Assembly: GCA_946800325.1 (NCBI GenBank)
Contig: OX326957.1
Span: 26,507,054 to 26,571,053 of the forward strand
Direction: 5' to 3'
Source of the DNA: Luzula sylvatica
Taxonomy: Eukaryota; Streptophyta; Magnoliopsida; Poales; Juncaceae
DNA length: 64,000 bases
The position numbers were made by a program, and so were the translations under genes. Below, piece by piece: positions 50,201 through 64,000 of the stretch. The notes beneath the pieces were generated by a model. It was given only the letters and a program-made list of their open reading frames with translations. It made no database searches and was not told the origin of the DNA. The first letter of the stretch is position 1. Every line of letters begins with the position of its first letter.

Positions 50201-53200
50201 AATTGAGACTAACCCACACAAATTCCAATTTTTTCAAAAATTTCTTAAAAATGCTAAAACTGAAGTCAGACACCTTCAAAAAATTCCATAAGATATTTTT
50301 GAAAAAATTGTTAGAATTGGAGTGTAACATAAGAGAAATACACAATTTTCATGTCACACTCAAATACTCCGTAATTGAAGACTAACACACACAAATTTCA
50401 ATTTTTTAAAAAATTTCTAAAAAATGAAAAATCAGAAGTCTAACACCTTCAAAAAATTCAATTAATATATATTTTTTTAAAATGTTAAAAATGAAGCGTA
50501 ACACAAGCAAAATACTCAATTTTCATGTCGTACTCAAAATACTCCGTAATTGAGACTAACCCACACAAATTCCAGTTTTTTCAAAATTTTCTTAAAAATG
50601 CAAAAACTAAAGTCTAACACCTTCAAAAAATTGAATTAAGATATTTTTGAAAAAAAAAAATTAAAATTGAAGTGTAACACAAGCCAAATACTCAATTTTC
50701 ATGTGGTACTCAAAATACTCCGTAATTGAAGACAAACACACACAAATTTCAATTTTTTTCAAAAATTTCTAAAAAATGCAAAAACTAAAGTCTAACACCA
50801 TCAAAAAATTCAATTAAGATATTTTTAAAAAAAAAATTAAAATTGAAGTGTAACACAATCAAAATACTCAATTTTCACGTGGTACTCAAAATACTACATA
50901 ATTGAAGACTAACAACCACAAATTAAAAAATTTTCAAAAATTTCTAAAAAATGCAAAATCAGAAGTCTAACACCTTCAAAAAATTCAATTAAGATATTTT
51001 TTTAAAAAATGTTAAAATTGAAGTGTAACACAAGCAAAATACTTAATTTTCATGTCGTACTCAAAATACTCCGTAATTGAAGATTAACACACAAAAATTT
51101 AAATTTTGTCTAAAATTTCTTAAAAATGCAAAAACAAAAATCTAACACCTTCAAAAAAATTCAATTAAGATATTGTTTAAAAAAAATTAAAATTGAAGTG
51201 TAACACAAGCCAAATACTCAATTTTCTTGTGGTACTCAAAATACTCCGTAATTGAAGACTAACATACACAAATTTCAATTTTTTCAAAAATTTCTTAAAA
51301 ATCCAAAAACTAAAGTCTAACACCATCAAAAAATTCAATTAAGATATTTTTATAAAAAATGTTAAAATTGAAGTGTAGCACAATTAAAACTCAATTTTCA
51401 CGTCGTACACAAAAATACTACGTAATTGAAGACTAACATACACAAATTTTAATTTTTTCGAAAATTTCTTAAAAATGCAAAAACAGAAGTCTAACACCTT
51501 CAAAAAATTCAATTAAGATATTTTGGAAAAACAAATTAAAATTGAAGTGTAATACAAGCAAAATACTCAATTTTCATGTCGTACTCAAAATACTCCGTAA
51601 TTGAAGACTAACACACACAAATTTTATTTTTTTAAAATATTTCTTAAAAATGCAAAATCAGAAGTCTAACACCTTAAAAAATTTCAATTAAGATATTTTT
51701 TTTAAAAAATTTAAAATGGAAGTGTAACACAATCAAAATACTCAATTTTCATGCCGTACTAATAATACTCCGTAATTTAAAACTAACACAAACAAATTTC
51801 AATTTTTACAAAAATTTCTTAAAAATGCAAAAACTGAAGTCTAACACCTTAAAAAATTTCAATTATGGATTTTTTAAAAAAATCTTAAAATTGAAGTGTA
51901 ACACAATCAAAATACTCAATTTCGAGTCGTACTTAAAATACTACGTAATTGAAGACTAACACACACAAATTTCAATTTTTTCAAAAAATTTGTAAAAAAT
52001 GCAAAATCAGAAGTCTAACACCTTCAAAAAATTCAATTAGGATATTTTTTTTAAAATGTTAAAATTGAAGTGTAACACAAGCCAAATACTCAATTTTCAT
52101 GTGGTACTCAAAATACTCCGTAATTGAAAACTAACACACCCAAATTTCAATTTTTTCAAAATTTTTTTAAAAATGCAAAAACTAAAGTCTAACACCATCA
52201 AAAAATTCTATTAAGATATTTTTTAAAAAAATGTTAAAATTGAAGTGTACCATAATTAAAACTCAATTTTCACGTCGTACACAAAAATACTACGTAATTG
52301 AAGACTAACACACACAAATTTTAATTTTTTCGAAAATTTCTTAAAAATGCAAAAACAGAAGTCTAACACCTTCAAAAAATTCAACTAAGATTTTTTTTAA
52401 AAAAAATTTAAAATTGAAGTGTAATACAAGCAAAATACTCAATTTTCAAGTCGTACTCAAAATACTCCGTAATTGAAGACTAATTCACACAAATTTTATT
52501 TTTTTAAAATATTTCTTAAAAATGCAAAATTAGAAGTCTAACACCTTCAAAATTTTCAATGAAGATATTTTTTTTAAAAAATTTAAAATGGAAGTGTAAC
52601 ATAATCAAAATACTCAATTTTCATGCCGTACTCAAAATACTCCGTAATTGAAAACTAACACACACAAATTTCAATTTTTACAAAAATTTCTTAAAAATGC
52701 AAAAACTGAAGTCTAACACCTTAAAAAATTTCAATTAAGGATTGTTTTTTAAAAAATGTTAAAATTGAAGTGTAACACAATCAAAATACTCAATTTCAAG
52801 TCGTACTTAAAATACTACGTAATTGAAGACTACCTAACACACACAAATTTCAATTTTTTTCAAAAATTTCTAAAAATGCAAAATCAGAAGTCTAACACCT
52901 TCAAAAAATTCAATTAGGATATTTTTTTAAAAATGTTAAAATTGAAGTGTAAGACAAGCAAAATACTCAATTTTCATGCCGTACTCAAAATACTCCGTAA
53001 TTGAGACTAACCCACACAAATTCCAGTTTTTTCAAAATTTTCTTAAAAATGCAAAAACTAAACTCTAACACGTTAAAAAAATTGAATTAAGATATTTTTG
53101 AAAAAAATGTTAAAATTGAAGTGTAACACAAACAAAATACTCAATTTACATGTGGTACTCAAAATACTCAGTAATTGAAGACTAACACACACAAATTTTA

Positions 53201-54240
53201 ATTTTTTCAAAAATTTCTAAAAAACGCAAAAACTGACGTCTAACACCTTCAAAAAATTCCATTAAGATATTGTATAAAAAATGTTAAAATAGAAGGGTAA
53301 CACAATCTAAATATTCATTTTTCGTGTCGTACTTAAAATACTACGTAATTCAAGACTAACACTCACAAATTTCAATTTTTTCAAAACTTTCTTAAAAATG
53401 CAAAAACTGAAGTCGAACAACTTCAAAAAATTCAATTAAGATGTTTTTTTAATAAAATTTAAAATTAAAGTGTAACACTAGCAAAATACTCAATTTTCAT
53501 GTCTACTCAAAATACTCTGTAATTGAATACTAACACACACAAATTTCAATTTTTACAAAAATTTCTTAAAACTGTAAAAACTGAAATCTAACACCTTAAA
53601 AAATTTCAATAAAGGTATTTTTTAAAAAATGTTAAAATTGAAGTGTAACACAATCAAAATACTCAATTTTGTGTCGTACTTAAAATACTACGTAATTGAA
53701 GACTAACTCGCACAAATTTCAATTTTTTTAAAAATTTCTAAAAAATCCAAAATCAGAAGTATAACACCTTCAAAAAATTCAATTAAGATATTGTTTAACA
53801 AAATGTTGAAATTGAAGTGTAATACAAGCAAAATACTCTATTTTCATATCGTAGTCAAAATACTCCGTAATTGAAGACTAAGACACACAAATTTCATTTT
53901 ATTAAAACATTTCTTAAAAATGCAAAAACAGTAGTCTAACACCTTCAAAAAATTCAATTAAGATATTGTTTAAAAAAATGTTAAAAAAGAAGTGTAACAC
54001 AATCAAAATACTCATTTTTCGTGTCGTACTTAAAATACTACGAAATTGAAGACTAACACACACAAATTTAAATTTTTTCGAAACTTTCTTAAAAATGCAA
54101 AAACTAAAGTCTAACACCTTCAAAAAATTCAATTAAGATATTGTATAAAAAATGTTAAAATAGAAGTGTAACACAATCAAAATACTCATTTTTCGTGTCG
54201 TACTTAAAATACTACGTAATTGAAGACTAACACACACAAA

Positions 54241-57200
54241 TTTCAATTTTTTCAAAACTTTCATAAAAATGCAAAAACTGAAGTCTAACACCTTCAAAAA
54301 ATTGAATTAAGATATTTTGGAAAAATATGTTAAAATTGAAGTGTAATACAAGCAAAATACTCAATTTTCATGTCGTACTCAAAATACACCGTAATTGAAG
54401 ACTAACACACAAATTTTATTTTTTTTAAATATTTCTTAAAAATGCAAAATCAGAAGTCTTACTCCTTCAAAAATTTCAATTAAGATATTTTTTTTAAATA
54501 ATTTAAAACAGAAGTGTAGCACAAGCAAAATACTCAATTTTCATGCCGTACTCAAAATACTCCGTAATTGAAAACTAACACACACAAATATCAATTTTTA
54601 CAAACAATTCTTAAAAATGCAAAAACTGAAGTCTAACACCTTAAAAAATTTCAATTAAGGCATTTTAAAATAAATGTAAAAATTGAAGTGTAACACAATC
54701 AAAATACTCAATTTCTTGTCGTACTTAAAATACTACGTAATTGAAGACTAACACACACAAATTTCAATTTTTTCAAAAATTTCTAAAAAATGCAAAATCA
54801 GAAGTCTAACACCTTCAAAAAAATTCAATTAGGATATTTTTTTTAAAATGTTAAAATTGAAGTGTAACACAAGCAAAATACTCAATTTTCATGCCGTACT
54901 CAAAATACTCCGTAATTGAGACTAACCCACACAAATTACAGTTTTTTCAAAATTTTCTTAAAAATGCAAAAACTAAAGTCTAACACGTTCAAAAAATTGA
55001 ATTAAGATATTTTTGAAAAAAATGTTAAAATTGAAGTGTAACACAAGCCAAATACTCAATTTTCATGTGGTACTCAACATACTCCGTAATTGAAGACTAA
55101 CACACACAAATTTCAATTTTTTTAAAAATTTCTTAAAAATGCAAAAACTGAAGTCTAACAACTTCAAAAAATTCAATTAAGATATTCTTTAAAAAAATGT
55201 TAAAATAGAAGTGTAACACAACCAAAATACTAATTTTTCGTATCGTACATAAAATACTAGGTAATTGAATACTAACACACACAAATTTCAATTTTTCCGA
55301 AAATTTCTTAAAAATGCGAAAACTAAAGTCTAACATCTTCAAAAAATTCAATTAAGATATTGTTTAAAAAAATGTTAAAATAGAAGTGTAACACAATCAA
55401 AATACTCATTTTTCGTATCGTACATAAAATACTACGTAATTGAATACTAACACACACAAATTTCAATTTTTCCGAAAATTTCTTAAAAATGCAAAAACTA
55501 AAGTCTAACTCCTTCAAAAAATTCAATTAAGATATTGTTTAAAAAAATGTTAAAATAGAATTGTGTAACACAATCAAAATACTCATTTTTCGTATCGTAC
55601 ATAAAATACTACGTAATTAAAGACTAACACACACAAATTTCAATTTTTTCAAAAATTTCTTAAAAATGCAAAAACTGAAGTCTAACACCTTCAAAAAATT
55701 GAATTAAGATATTTTGGAAAAAAATGTTAAAATTGAAGTGTAATACAAGAAAAATACTCTATTTTCATGTCGTACTCAAAATACTCCGTAATTGAAGACT
55801 AACACACACAAATTTTAATTTTTTCAAAATTTCCTCAAAAATGCAAAAACTGAAGTCTAACACCTTCAAAAAATTCAATTAAGATATTGTTTAAAAAAAA
55901 ATTTAAATAGAAGTGTAACACAATCAAAATACTCATTTTTCGGGTCATACTTAAAATACTACGTAATTGAAGACTAACACAAAAAAATTTCAATTTTTTC
56001 GAAAATTTCTTAAAAATGCAAAAACTAAAGGCTAACACCTGCAAAAAATTCAATTAAGATATTGTTTAAAAAAATGATAAAATAGAAGTGTAACATAATC
56101 AAAATACTCATTTTTCGTGACGTACTTAAAATACTACGCAATTGAGGACTAACACACACAAATTTTAATTTTTTCAAAATTTTCTTAAAAAAGAAACACT
56201 GAAGTCTAACACCTTCAAAAAATTCAATTAAGATATTGTTTAAAAAAAAATTAAAAAGAAGTGTCACACAATCAAAATACTCATTTTTCGTGTCGTACTT
56301 AAAATACTACGTAATTGAAGACTAACACAAAAAAATTTCAATTTTTTCGAAAATTTCTTAAAAATGCAAAAACTAAAGTCTAACACCTTCAAAAAATTCA
56401 ATTAAGATATTGTTTAAAAAAATGTTAAAATAGAAGTGTAACACAATCAAAATACTCATTTTTTGTGTCGTACTTAAAATACTACGTAATTGAAGACTAA
56501 CACACACAAATTTCAATTTTTTCAAAACTTTCATAAAAATGCAAAAACTGAAGTCTAACACCTTCAAAAAATTGAATTAAGATATTTTGGAAAAATATGT
56601 TAAAATTGAAGTGTACTACAAGCAAAATACTCAATTTTCATGTCGTACTCAAAATACTCCGTAATTGAAGACTAACACACAAATTTTATTTTTTTTAAAT
56701 ATTTCTTAAAAATGCAAAATCAGAAGTCTAACTCCTTCAAAAATTTCAATTAAGATATTTTTTTTAAAAAATTTAAAACAGAAGTGTAACACAAGCAAAA
56801 TACTCAATTTTCATGTCGTACTCAAAATACTCCGTAATTGAAGACTAACACACAAATTTTATTTTTTTTAAATATTTCTTAAAAATGCAAAATCAGAAGT
56901 CTAACTCCTTCAAAAATTTCAATTAAGATATTTTTTTTAAAAAATTTAAAACAGAAGTGTAACACAAGCAAAATACTCAATTTTCATGCCGTACTCAAAA
57001 TACTCCGTAATTGAAGACTAACACACACAAATTTCAATTTTTTCAAAAATTTCTAAAAAATGCAAAATCAGAAGTCTAACACCTTCAAAAAATTCAATTA
57101 GGATATTTTTTTTTAAAATTTAAAACAGAAGTGTAACACAAGCAAAATACTCAATTTTCATGCCGTACTCAAAATACTCCGTAATTGAGACAAACCCACA

Positions 57201-58130
57201 CAAATTCCAGTTTTTTCAAAATTTTCTTAAAAATGCAAAAATAAAGTCTAACACGTTCAAAAAATTGAATTAAGATATTTTTGAAAAAAATGTTAAAATT
57301 GAAGTGTAACACAAGCCAAATACTCAATTTTCATGTGGTACTCAACATACTCCGTAATTGAAGACTAACACACACAAATTTCAATTTTTTTTAAAATTTC
57401 TTAAAAATGCAAAAACTGAAGTCTAACAACTTCAAAAAATTCAATTAAGATATTCTTTAAAAAAATGTTAAAATAGAAGTGTAACACAACCAAAATACTA
57501 ATTTTTCGTATCGTACATAAAATACTACGTAATTGAATACTAACACCCACAAATTTCAATTTTTCCGAAAATTTATTAAAAATGCGAAAACTAAAGTCTA
57601 ACACCTTCAAAAAATTCAATTAAGATATTGTTTAAAAAAATGTTAAAATAGAAGTGTAACACAATCAAAATACTCATTTTTCGTATCGTACATAAAATAC
57701 TACGTAATTGAATACTAACACACACAAATTTCAATTTTTCCGAAAATTTCATAAAAATGCAAAAACTAAAGTCTAACACCTTCAAAAAATTCAATTAAGA
57801 TATTGTTTAAAAAAATGTTAAAATAGAAGTGTAACACAATCAAAATACTCACTTTTTGTGTCGTACTTAAAATACTACGTAATTGAAGACTAACACACAC
57901 AAATTTCAATTTTTTCAAAAATTTCTTAAAAATGCAAAAACTGAAGTCTAACACCTTCAAAAAATTGAATTAAGATATTTTGGAAAAAAATGTTAAAATT
58001 GATGTGTAATACAAGAAAAATACTCTATTTTCATGTCGTACTCAAAATACTCCGTAATTGAAGACTAACACACACAAATTTTAATTTTTTCAAAATTTCC
58101 TCAAAAATGCAAAAACTGAAGTCTAACACC
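54241..58130. repeat. Higher-order repeat, about 2268-bp (13-monomer) period
   Basis: 54241-55860 recurs at about 56511-58130 at very high similarity. Marker pairs are TTTTGGAAAAATATGTTAAA near 54310/56580, the CGTATCGTACAT class at 55230/57500, and the TACTCTATTTTCATG class at about 55755/58021. Spacing is 2266-2270 bp, equal to 13 monomers. Part of the marker set reappears at 63853, 42 monomers later. Two adjacent monomers at 56671 and 56844 are almost identical, a fresh single-monomer duplication. Confidence 0.75.
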
Positions 58131-59269
58131 ATCAAAAAATTCCATTAGGATATTTTTTTAAATAATGTTAAAATTGTAGTGTAACACAACCTAAATACTC
58201 AATTTTCATGCCGTACTCAAAATACTCCGTAAATGAGGATAACCCACACAAATTCCAGTTTTTTCAAAATTTTCTTAAAAATATAAAAACTAAAGTCTAA
58301 CATATTCAAAAAATTGAATGAAGATATTTTTGAAAAAAATGTTAAAATTGAAGTGTAACACAAGCCAAATACTCAATTTTCATGTGGTACTCAAAATACT
58401 CCGTAATTGAATACTAACACACACAAATTTTAATTTTTTCAAATATTTCTTAAAAATGCAAAAACTAAAGTCTAACACCATCAAAAAATTCTAATAAGAT
58501 ATTGCTTAAAAAATGCTAAAATTGAAGTGTAACCCAATCAAAATAATCAATTTTCATGTCGTACTCAAAAATACTACGTAATTGAAGACTAACACACACA
58601 AATTTTAATTTTTTCAAAAATTTCTCAAAAATGCAAAAACTGAGGTCTAACACCTTCAAAAAATTCAATTATGATATTGTTTAAAAAAATGTTAAAATAG
58701 AAGTGTAACACAATCAAAATACTCATTTTTGCTGTCGTACTTAAAATACTATGTAATTGAAGACTAACACACACAAATTTTAATTTTTTCGAAAATTCCT
58801 TAAAAATGGAAAAACTAAAGTCTAACACCTTCAAATAATTCAAATAAGATATTGTTTAAAAAAATGTTAAAATAGAAGTGTAACACAATCAAAATACTCA
58901 TTTTTCGTGTCGTACTTAAAATACTACGTAATTGAAGACTAATACACACAAATTTCCATTTTTTCAAAAATTTCATAAAAATGCAAAAACTGAAGTCTAA
59001 CACCTTCAAAAAATTGAATTAAGATATTTTGGACACAAATGTTAAAATTGAAGAGTAATACAAGCAAAATACTCAATTTTCATGTCGTAGTAAAAATACT
59101 CCGTAATTGAAGACTAACACACAAAAATTTCATTTTTTAAAAATATTTCTTAAAAATGCAAAATCAGAAGTCTAACACCTTGAAATATTTCAATTAACAT
59201 ATTATTTTAAAAAAAAATTTAATTGAAGTGTAACACAAGCAAAATACTCAATTTTCATGTCGTACTCAA

Positions 59270-62200
59270 AATACTCCGTAATTGAAAACTAACACACACA
59301 AATTTCAATTTTTTCAAAAATTTCTTAAAAATGCAAAAACTAAAGTCTAACACCTGCAAAAAATTCAATTAAGATATTGTTTAAAAAAATGTTAAAATAG
59401 AAGTGTAACACAATCAAAATACTCATTTTTCATGTCGTACTGAAAATACTACGTAATTGAGGACTAACACACACAAATTGCAATTTTTTCAAAAATTTCT
59501 TAAAAATGTCAAAACAGAAGTCTAACACCTTCAAAAAATTGAATTAAGATATTTAGGAAAAAAATGTTAAAATTGAAGTGTAATACAAGCAAAATACTCA
59601 ATTTTCATATCGTACTCAAAATACTCCGTAATTGAAGACTAAGACACACAAATTTCATTTTTTTAAAACATTTCTTAAAAATGCAAAATCGGAAGTCTAA
59701 CACCTTCAAAATTTTCAATTAAGATATTTTTTTAAAAAATGTTAAAATTGAAGTGTAACACAAGCAAAATACTCAATTTTCATATTGTACTATAAATAAT
59801 CCGTAATTGAAAACTAACACGCACAAATTTCAATTTTTTCAAAAAAATCTTAAAACTGCAAAAACTGAAGTCTGACACCTTCAAAAAATTCAATAAGATA
59901 CTTTCGAAAAAAATGTTAGAATTGAAGTATAACATAAGCGAAATACTTAATTTTCATGTCACACTCAAATACTCCGTAATTGAAGACTAACACACACAAA
60001 TTTCAATTTTTTCAAAAATTTGTTAAAAATGCAAAAAATAAATTCTAACACCTTCAAAAAATTCAATTAAGATATTTTTTTTAAAAATGTTAAAATTGTA
60101 GTGTAACACAATCAAAATACTCAATTTTCGTGTGGTACTTAAAATACTACATAATTGAAGATTAACACACACAAATTTCAATTTTTTCAAACATTTCTAA
60201 AAACTGCAAAATCAGAAGTCTAACACCTTCAAAAAATTTAATTAGGATACTTTTTTTAAAAATGTTAAAATTGAAGTGTAACACAAGCAAAATAATCAAT
60301 TTTCATGTCGTACTCAAAATACTCCGTAATTGAAAACTAACACACACAAATTTCAATTTTTACAAAAATTTCTTAAAAATGCAAAAACTGAAGCCTAACA
60401 CCTTAACAAATTTCAATGAAGGTATTTTTTAAAAAATGTTAAAATTGAAGTGAAACACAATCAAAGTACTCAATTTCGTGTCGTACTTAAAATACTACGT
60501 AATTGAAGACTAACACACACAAATTTTAATTTTTTCAAAAATTTCTAAAAAATGCAAAATTAGAAGTCTAACACCTTCAAAAAATTTCAATGAAGGTATT
60601 TTTTAAAAAATGTTAAAATTGAAGTGTAACACAATCAAAGTACTCAATTTCGTGTCGTACTTAAAATACTACGTAATTGAAGACTAACACACACAAATTT
60701 TAATTTTTTCAAAAATTTCTAAAAAATGCAAAATTAGAAGTCTAACACCTTCAAAAAATTCAATTAGGATATTTTTTTTTTAAATGTTAAAATTGAGGTG
60801 TAACACAAGCAAAATACTCAATTTTCATGCCGTACTCAATATACTCCGTAATTGAGACTAACCCACACAAATTCCAGTTTTTTCAAAATTTTCTTAAAAA
60901 TGCAAAAACTAAAGTCTAACACCTTCAAAAATTTCAATTAAGACATTTTTGAAAAAAATGTTAAAATTGAAGTGTAACACAAGCCAAATACTCAATTTTC
61001 ATGTGGTACTCAAAATACTCCGTAATTGAAGACTAACACACACAAATTTTATTTTTTTCAAAATTTTCTTAAAAATGCAAAAACTGAAGCCTAACACCTT
61101 CAAAAAATTCAATTAAGATATTGTTTAAAAAAAATTAAAATACAAGTGTAACACAATCAAAATACTCATTTTTCGTGTCATACTTAAAATACTACGTAAT
61201 TGAAGACTAACACACAAAAATTTCAATTTTTTCGAAAATTTCCTAAAAATGCAAAAACTAAAGTCTAAGACCTGCAAAAAATTCAATTAAGATATTTATT
61301 AAAAAAATGTTAAAATAGAAGTGTAACACAATCAAAGTACTCATTTTTCATGTCGTACTTAAAATACTACGTAATTGAGGACTGACACACACAAATTTAA
61401 ATTTTTTCAAAAATTTCTTAAAAATGCAAAAACAGAAGTCTAACACCTTCAAAAAATTGAATTGAGATATTTTAGAAAAAAAATGTTCAAATTGAAGTGT
61501 AATACAAGCAAAATACTCAATTTTCATATCGTACTCAAAATACTCCGTAATTGAATACTAAGACACACAAATTTCATTTTTTTTAAACATTTCTTAAAAA
61601 TGCAAAATCCGAAGTCTAACACCTTCAAAATTTTGAATTAAGATATTTTTTTTAAAATTGTTAAAATTGAAGTGCAACTCAAGCAAACTACTCAATTTTT
61701 ATATCGTACTCTAAATAATCCGTAATTGAAAACTAACACGCACAAATTTCAATTTTTTCAAACAAATCTTAAAAATGCAAAAACTGAAGTCTGACACCTT
61801 CAAAAAATTCAATAAGATACTTTCGAAAAAAATGTTAGAATTGATGTATAACATAAGCGAAATACTCAATTTTCATGTCACACTCAAATACTCCGTAATT
61901 GAAGACTAACACACACAAATTTCAATTTTTTCAAAAATTGAATAAAATGCAAAAACTAAATTCTAACACCTTCAAAAAATTCAATTAAGATATTTTTTTT
62001 TAAAAATGTTAAAATTGTAGTGTAACACAATCAAAATACTCAATTTTCGTGTCGTATTTAAAATACTACATAATTGAAGATTAACACACACAAATTTCAA
62101 TTTTTTCAAACATTTCTAAAAACTGCAAAATCAGAAGTCTAACATCTTCAAAAAATTCAATTAGGATATTTTTTTTAAAAATGTTAAAATTGAAGTGTAA

Positions 62201-63200
62201 CACAAGCAAAATACTCAATTTTCATGTCGTACTCAAAATACTCCGTAATTGAAAACTAACACACACAAATTTCAATTTTTACAAAAATTTCTTAAAAATG
62301 CAAAAACTGAAGTCTAACACCTTAAAAAATTTCAATTAAGGTATTTTTTAAAAAATGTTAAAATTGAAGTGTAACACAATCAAAATACTCAATTTCGTGT
62401 CGTACTTAAAATACTACGTAATTGACGACTAACACACACAAATTTTAATTTGTTCAAAAGTTTCTAAAAAATGCAAAATTCGAATTCTAACACCTTCAAA
62501 AAATTCAATTAGGATATTTTTTTTAAAAATGTTTAAATTGTGGTGTAACACAAGCAAAATACTCAATTTTTAGGCCGTACTCAATATACCCCGTAATTGA
62601 GACTAACCCACACAAATTCCAGTTTTTTCAAAATTTTCATAAAAATGCAAAGACTAATGTCTAACACCTTAAAAAATTTCAATTAAGATATTTTTGAAAA
62701 AAATGTTAAAATTGAAGTGTAACACAAGCCAAATACTCAATTTTCATGTGGTACTCAAAATACTCCGTAATTGAAGACTAACACACACAAATTTTAATTT
62801 TTTCAAAATTTTCTTAAAAATGCAAAAACTGAAGTCTAACACCTTTAAAAAATTCAATTAAGATATTGTTTAAAAAAATATTCAAATAGAAGTGTAACAC
62901 AATCGAAATATTCATTTTACGTGTTGTACTAAAAATACTACGTAATTGAAGACTAACTCACACAAATTTCAATTTTTTCAAAAATTTCATAAAAATGCAA
63001 AAATTGAAATCTAACACCTTCAAAAAATTGAATTAAGATATTTTGGAAAAAAAATGTTAAAATTGAAGTGTAATACAAGCAAAATACTCAATTTTCATAT
63101 CGTACTCAAAATACTCCGTAATTGAAGACTAAGACACACATATTTCATTTTTTTAAAACATTTCTTAAAAATGCAAAGTCCGAAGTCTAACACCTTCAAA
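59270..63200. repeat. Higher-order repeat, about 1745-bp (10-monomer) period
   Basis: Marker monomers repeat in order: CACCTGCAAAAAATTC (about 59352 and 61269), GATACTTTCGAAAA (59898 and 61817), the ATTCCAGTTTTTTC class (60871 and 62616), and CGAAGTCTAACACC variants. Offsets are 1918-1919 before and 1745 after 60585, where one 174-bp monomer is duplicated in the first copy. Later the offset falls to 1571, so the second copy has lost one monomer. Confidence 0.7.
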
Positions 63201-64000
63201 ATTTTCAATTAAGATATTTTTCTTAAAAATGTTTAAATTGAAGTGTAACGCAAGAAAAATACTCAATTTTCATGTGCTACTCAAAATACTCCTTAATTGA
63301 AGACTATGACACACAAATTTCAAGTTTTTCAAAAATTTCTTAAAAATGCAAAAACTAAAGACTAACACCATCAAAAAAATCAATTAGGATATTGTTTAAA
63401 AGAAATGTTAAAATTGAAGTGTACCACAATCAAAACTCAATTTTCATGTCGTACTCAAAAATACTACGTAATTGAAGACTAACACACACAAATTTTAATT
63501 TTTTCGAAAATTTCTTAAAAATGCAAAAACAGAAGTCTAACACCTTCAAAAAATTCAATTAAGATATTGTTTAAAAAAATGTTAAAATAGAAGTGTAACA
63601 AAATCAAAATACTCATTTTTCGTGTCGTACTTAAAATACTACGTAATTGAAGACTAACACACACAAATTTAAATATTTTTGAAACTTTCTGAAAAATGCT
63701 AAAACTAAAGTCTAACACCTTCAAAAAATTCAATTCAGATATTGTATAAAAAAATATTAAAATAGAAGTGTAACAAAATCAAAATACTCATTTTTCGTGT
63801 CGTACTTAAAATACTACGTAATTGAAGACTAACACACACAAATTTCAATTTTTTCAAAACTTTCATAAAAATGCAAAAACTGAAGTTTAACACCTTCAAA
63901 AAACTGAATTAAGATATTTTGGAAAAATATGTTAAAATTGAAGTGTAATAGAAGCAAAATACTCAATTTTCATGTCGTACTCAAAATACTCCGTAATTGA

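Larger units (their letters stand above)
34536..64000. repeat. Satellite array 2, about 174.5-bp monomers, runs off the window
   Basis: Over 29 kb, about 169 monomers of the same satellite as array 1, starting at the same base of the unit (GGCCAGCC, then ATGTAATTAAAGACTAACAC). The first monomers match those of array 1 in order, including the shared variant GTGTAGCACAAGC and a GCCGCACTC form. Several monomer classes are interspersed. Orientation is constant except for 46066-47212. Multi-monomer blocks repeat at about 1365, 1745, 2268 and 9601 bp. No genes; the many 60-95-codon minus-strand frames are copies of the same low-complexity translation, kept open because 174 is divisible by three. 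Confidence 0.95.

Overview
This window is nuclear DNA from a flowering plant, most likely a eudicot. It has spliceosomal introns with GT..AG borders, AT-rich non-coding sequence, a plant-type LINE with an RT and zf-RVT region, an eudicot-style Helitron terminus, secreted proline-rich and PMEI/invertase-inhibitor-like genes, and long arrays of a roughly 174.5-bp AT-rich satellite. I cannot name the species. The setting looks pericentromeric or heterochromatic.

Layout. (1) 1-11585, cluster I: two tandem units of about 5.2 kb. Each carries one complete two-exon PMEI-like gene (1835-2552 and 9770-10487) and pieces of an unrecognised short gene, called X here. Unit 1 ends in a hAT-like element (3971-5342) that splits the X intron and itself carries a nested MITE (4781-5025). 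Unit 2 is interrupted by a 2.7-kb Helitron (5951-8687) carrying decayed 3' exons of an Obg-like ATPase (OLA1/YchF) gene. (2) 11586-18093: satellite array 1, about 37 monomers. (3) 18094-20640: an LTR-retroelement remnant, a secreted hexapeptide-repeat proline-rich gene (18798-19244) with premature stops, a small foldback element, and a tRNA/SINE-like piece. (4) 20641-34535, cluster II: two more PMEI-like genes (24009-24726 and 30879-31596), a hAT-like element with perfect 8-bp target duplications (21616-22527), a (TA)n microsatellite, a 5'-truncated LINE (25732-28264), and a fifth, broken PMEI copy in which exon 2 is joined to the first bases of a LINE copy. (5) 34536-64000: satellite array 2, more than 29 kb, running off the window, with one inverted block (about 46066-47212) and several levels of multi-monomer (higher-order) repetition.

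How it fits together. The four intact PMEI-like genes encode 197-residue secreted proteins that are identical except for one Ala/Gly difference, and they share a TATA box and a near-identical promoter. They therefore look recently amplified or homogenised. Because the units are copies of one another, most transposons have an unoccupied counterpart in another unit, which fixes their ends precisely and allows the events to be ordered. Both satellite arrays begin at the same base of the repeat unit, so a gene/satellite border has itself been duplicated. No operon, CRISPR array or clearly new enzymatic system is present. What is unusual is the architecture: a young gene family amplified against, and interrupted by, a centromere-like satellite.
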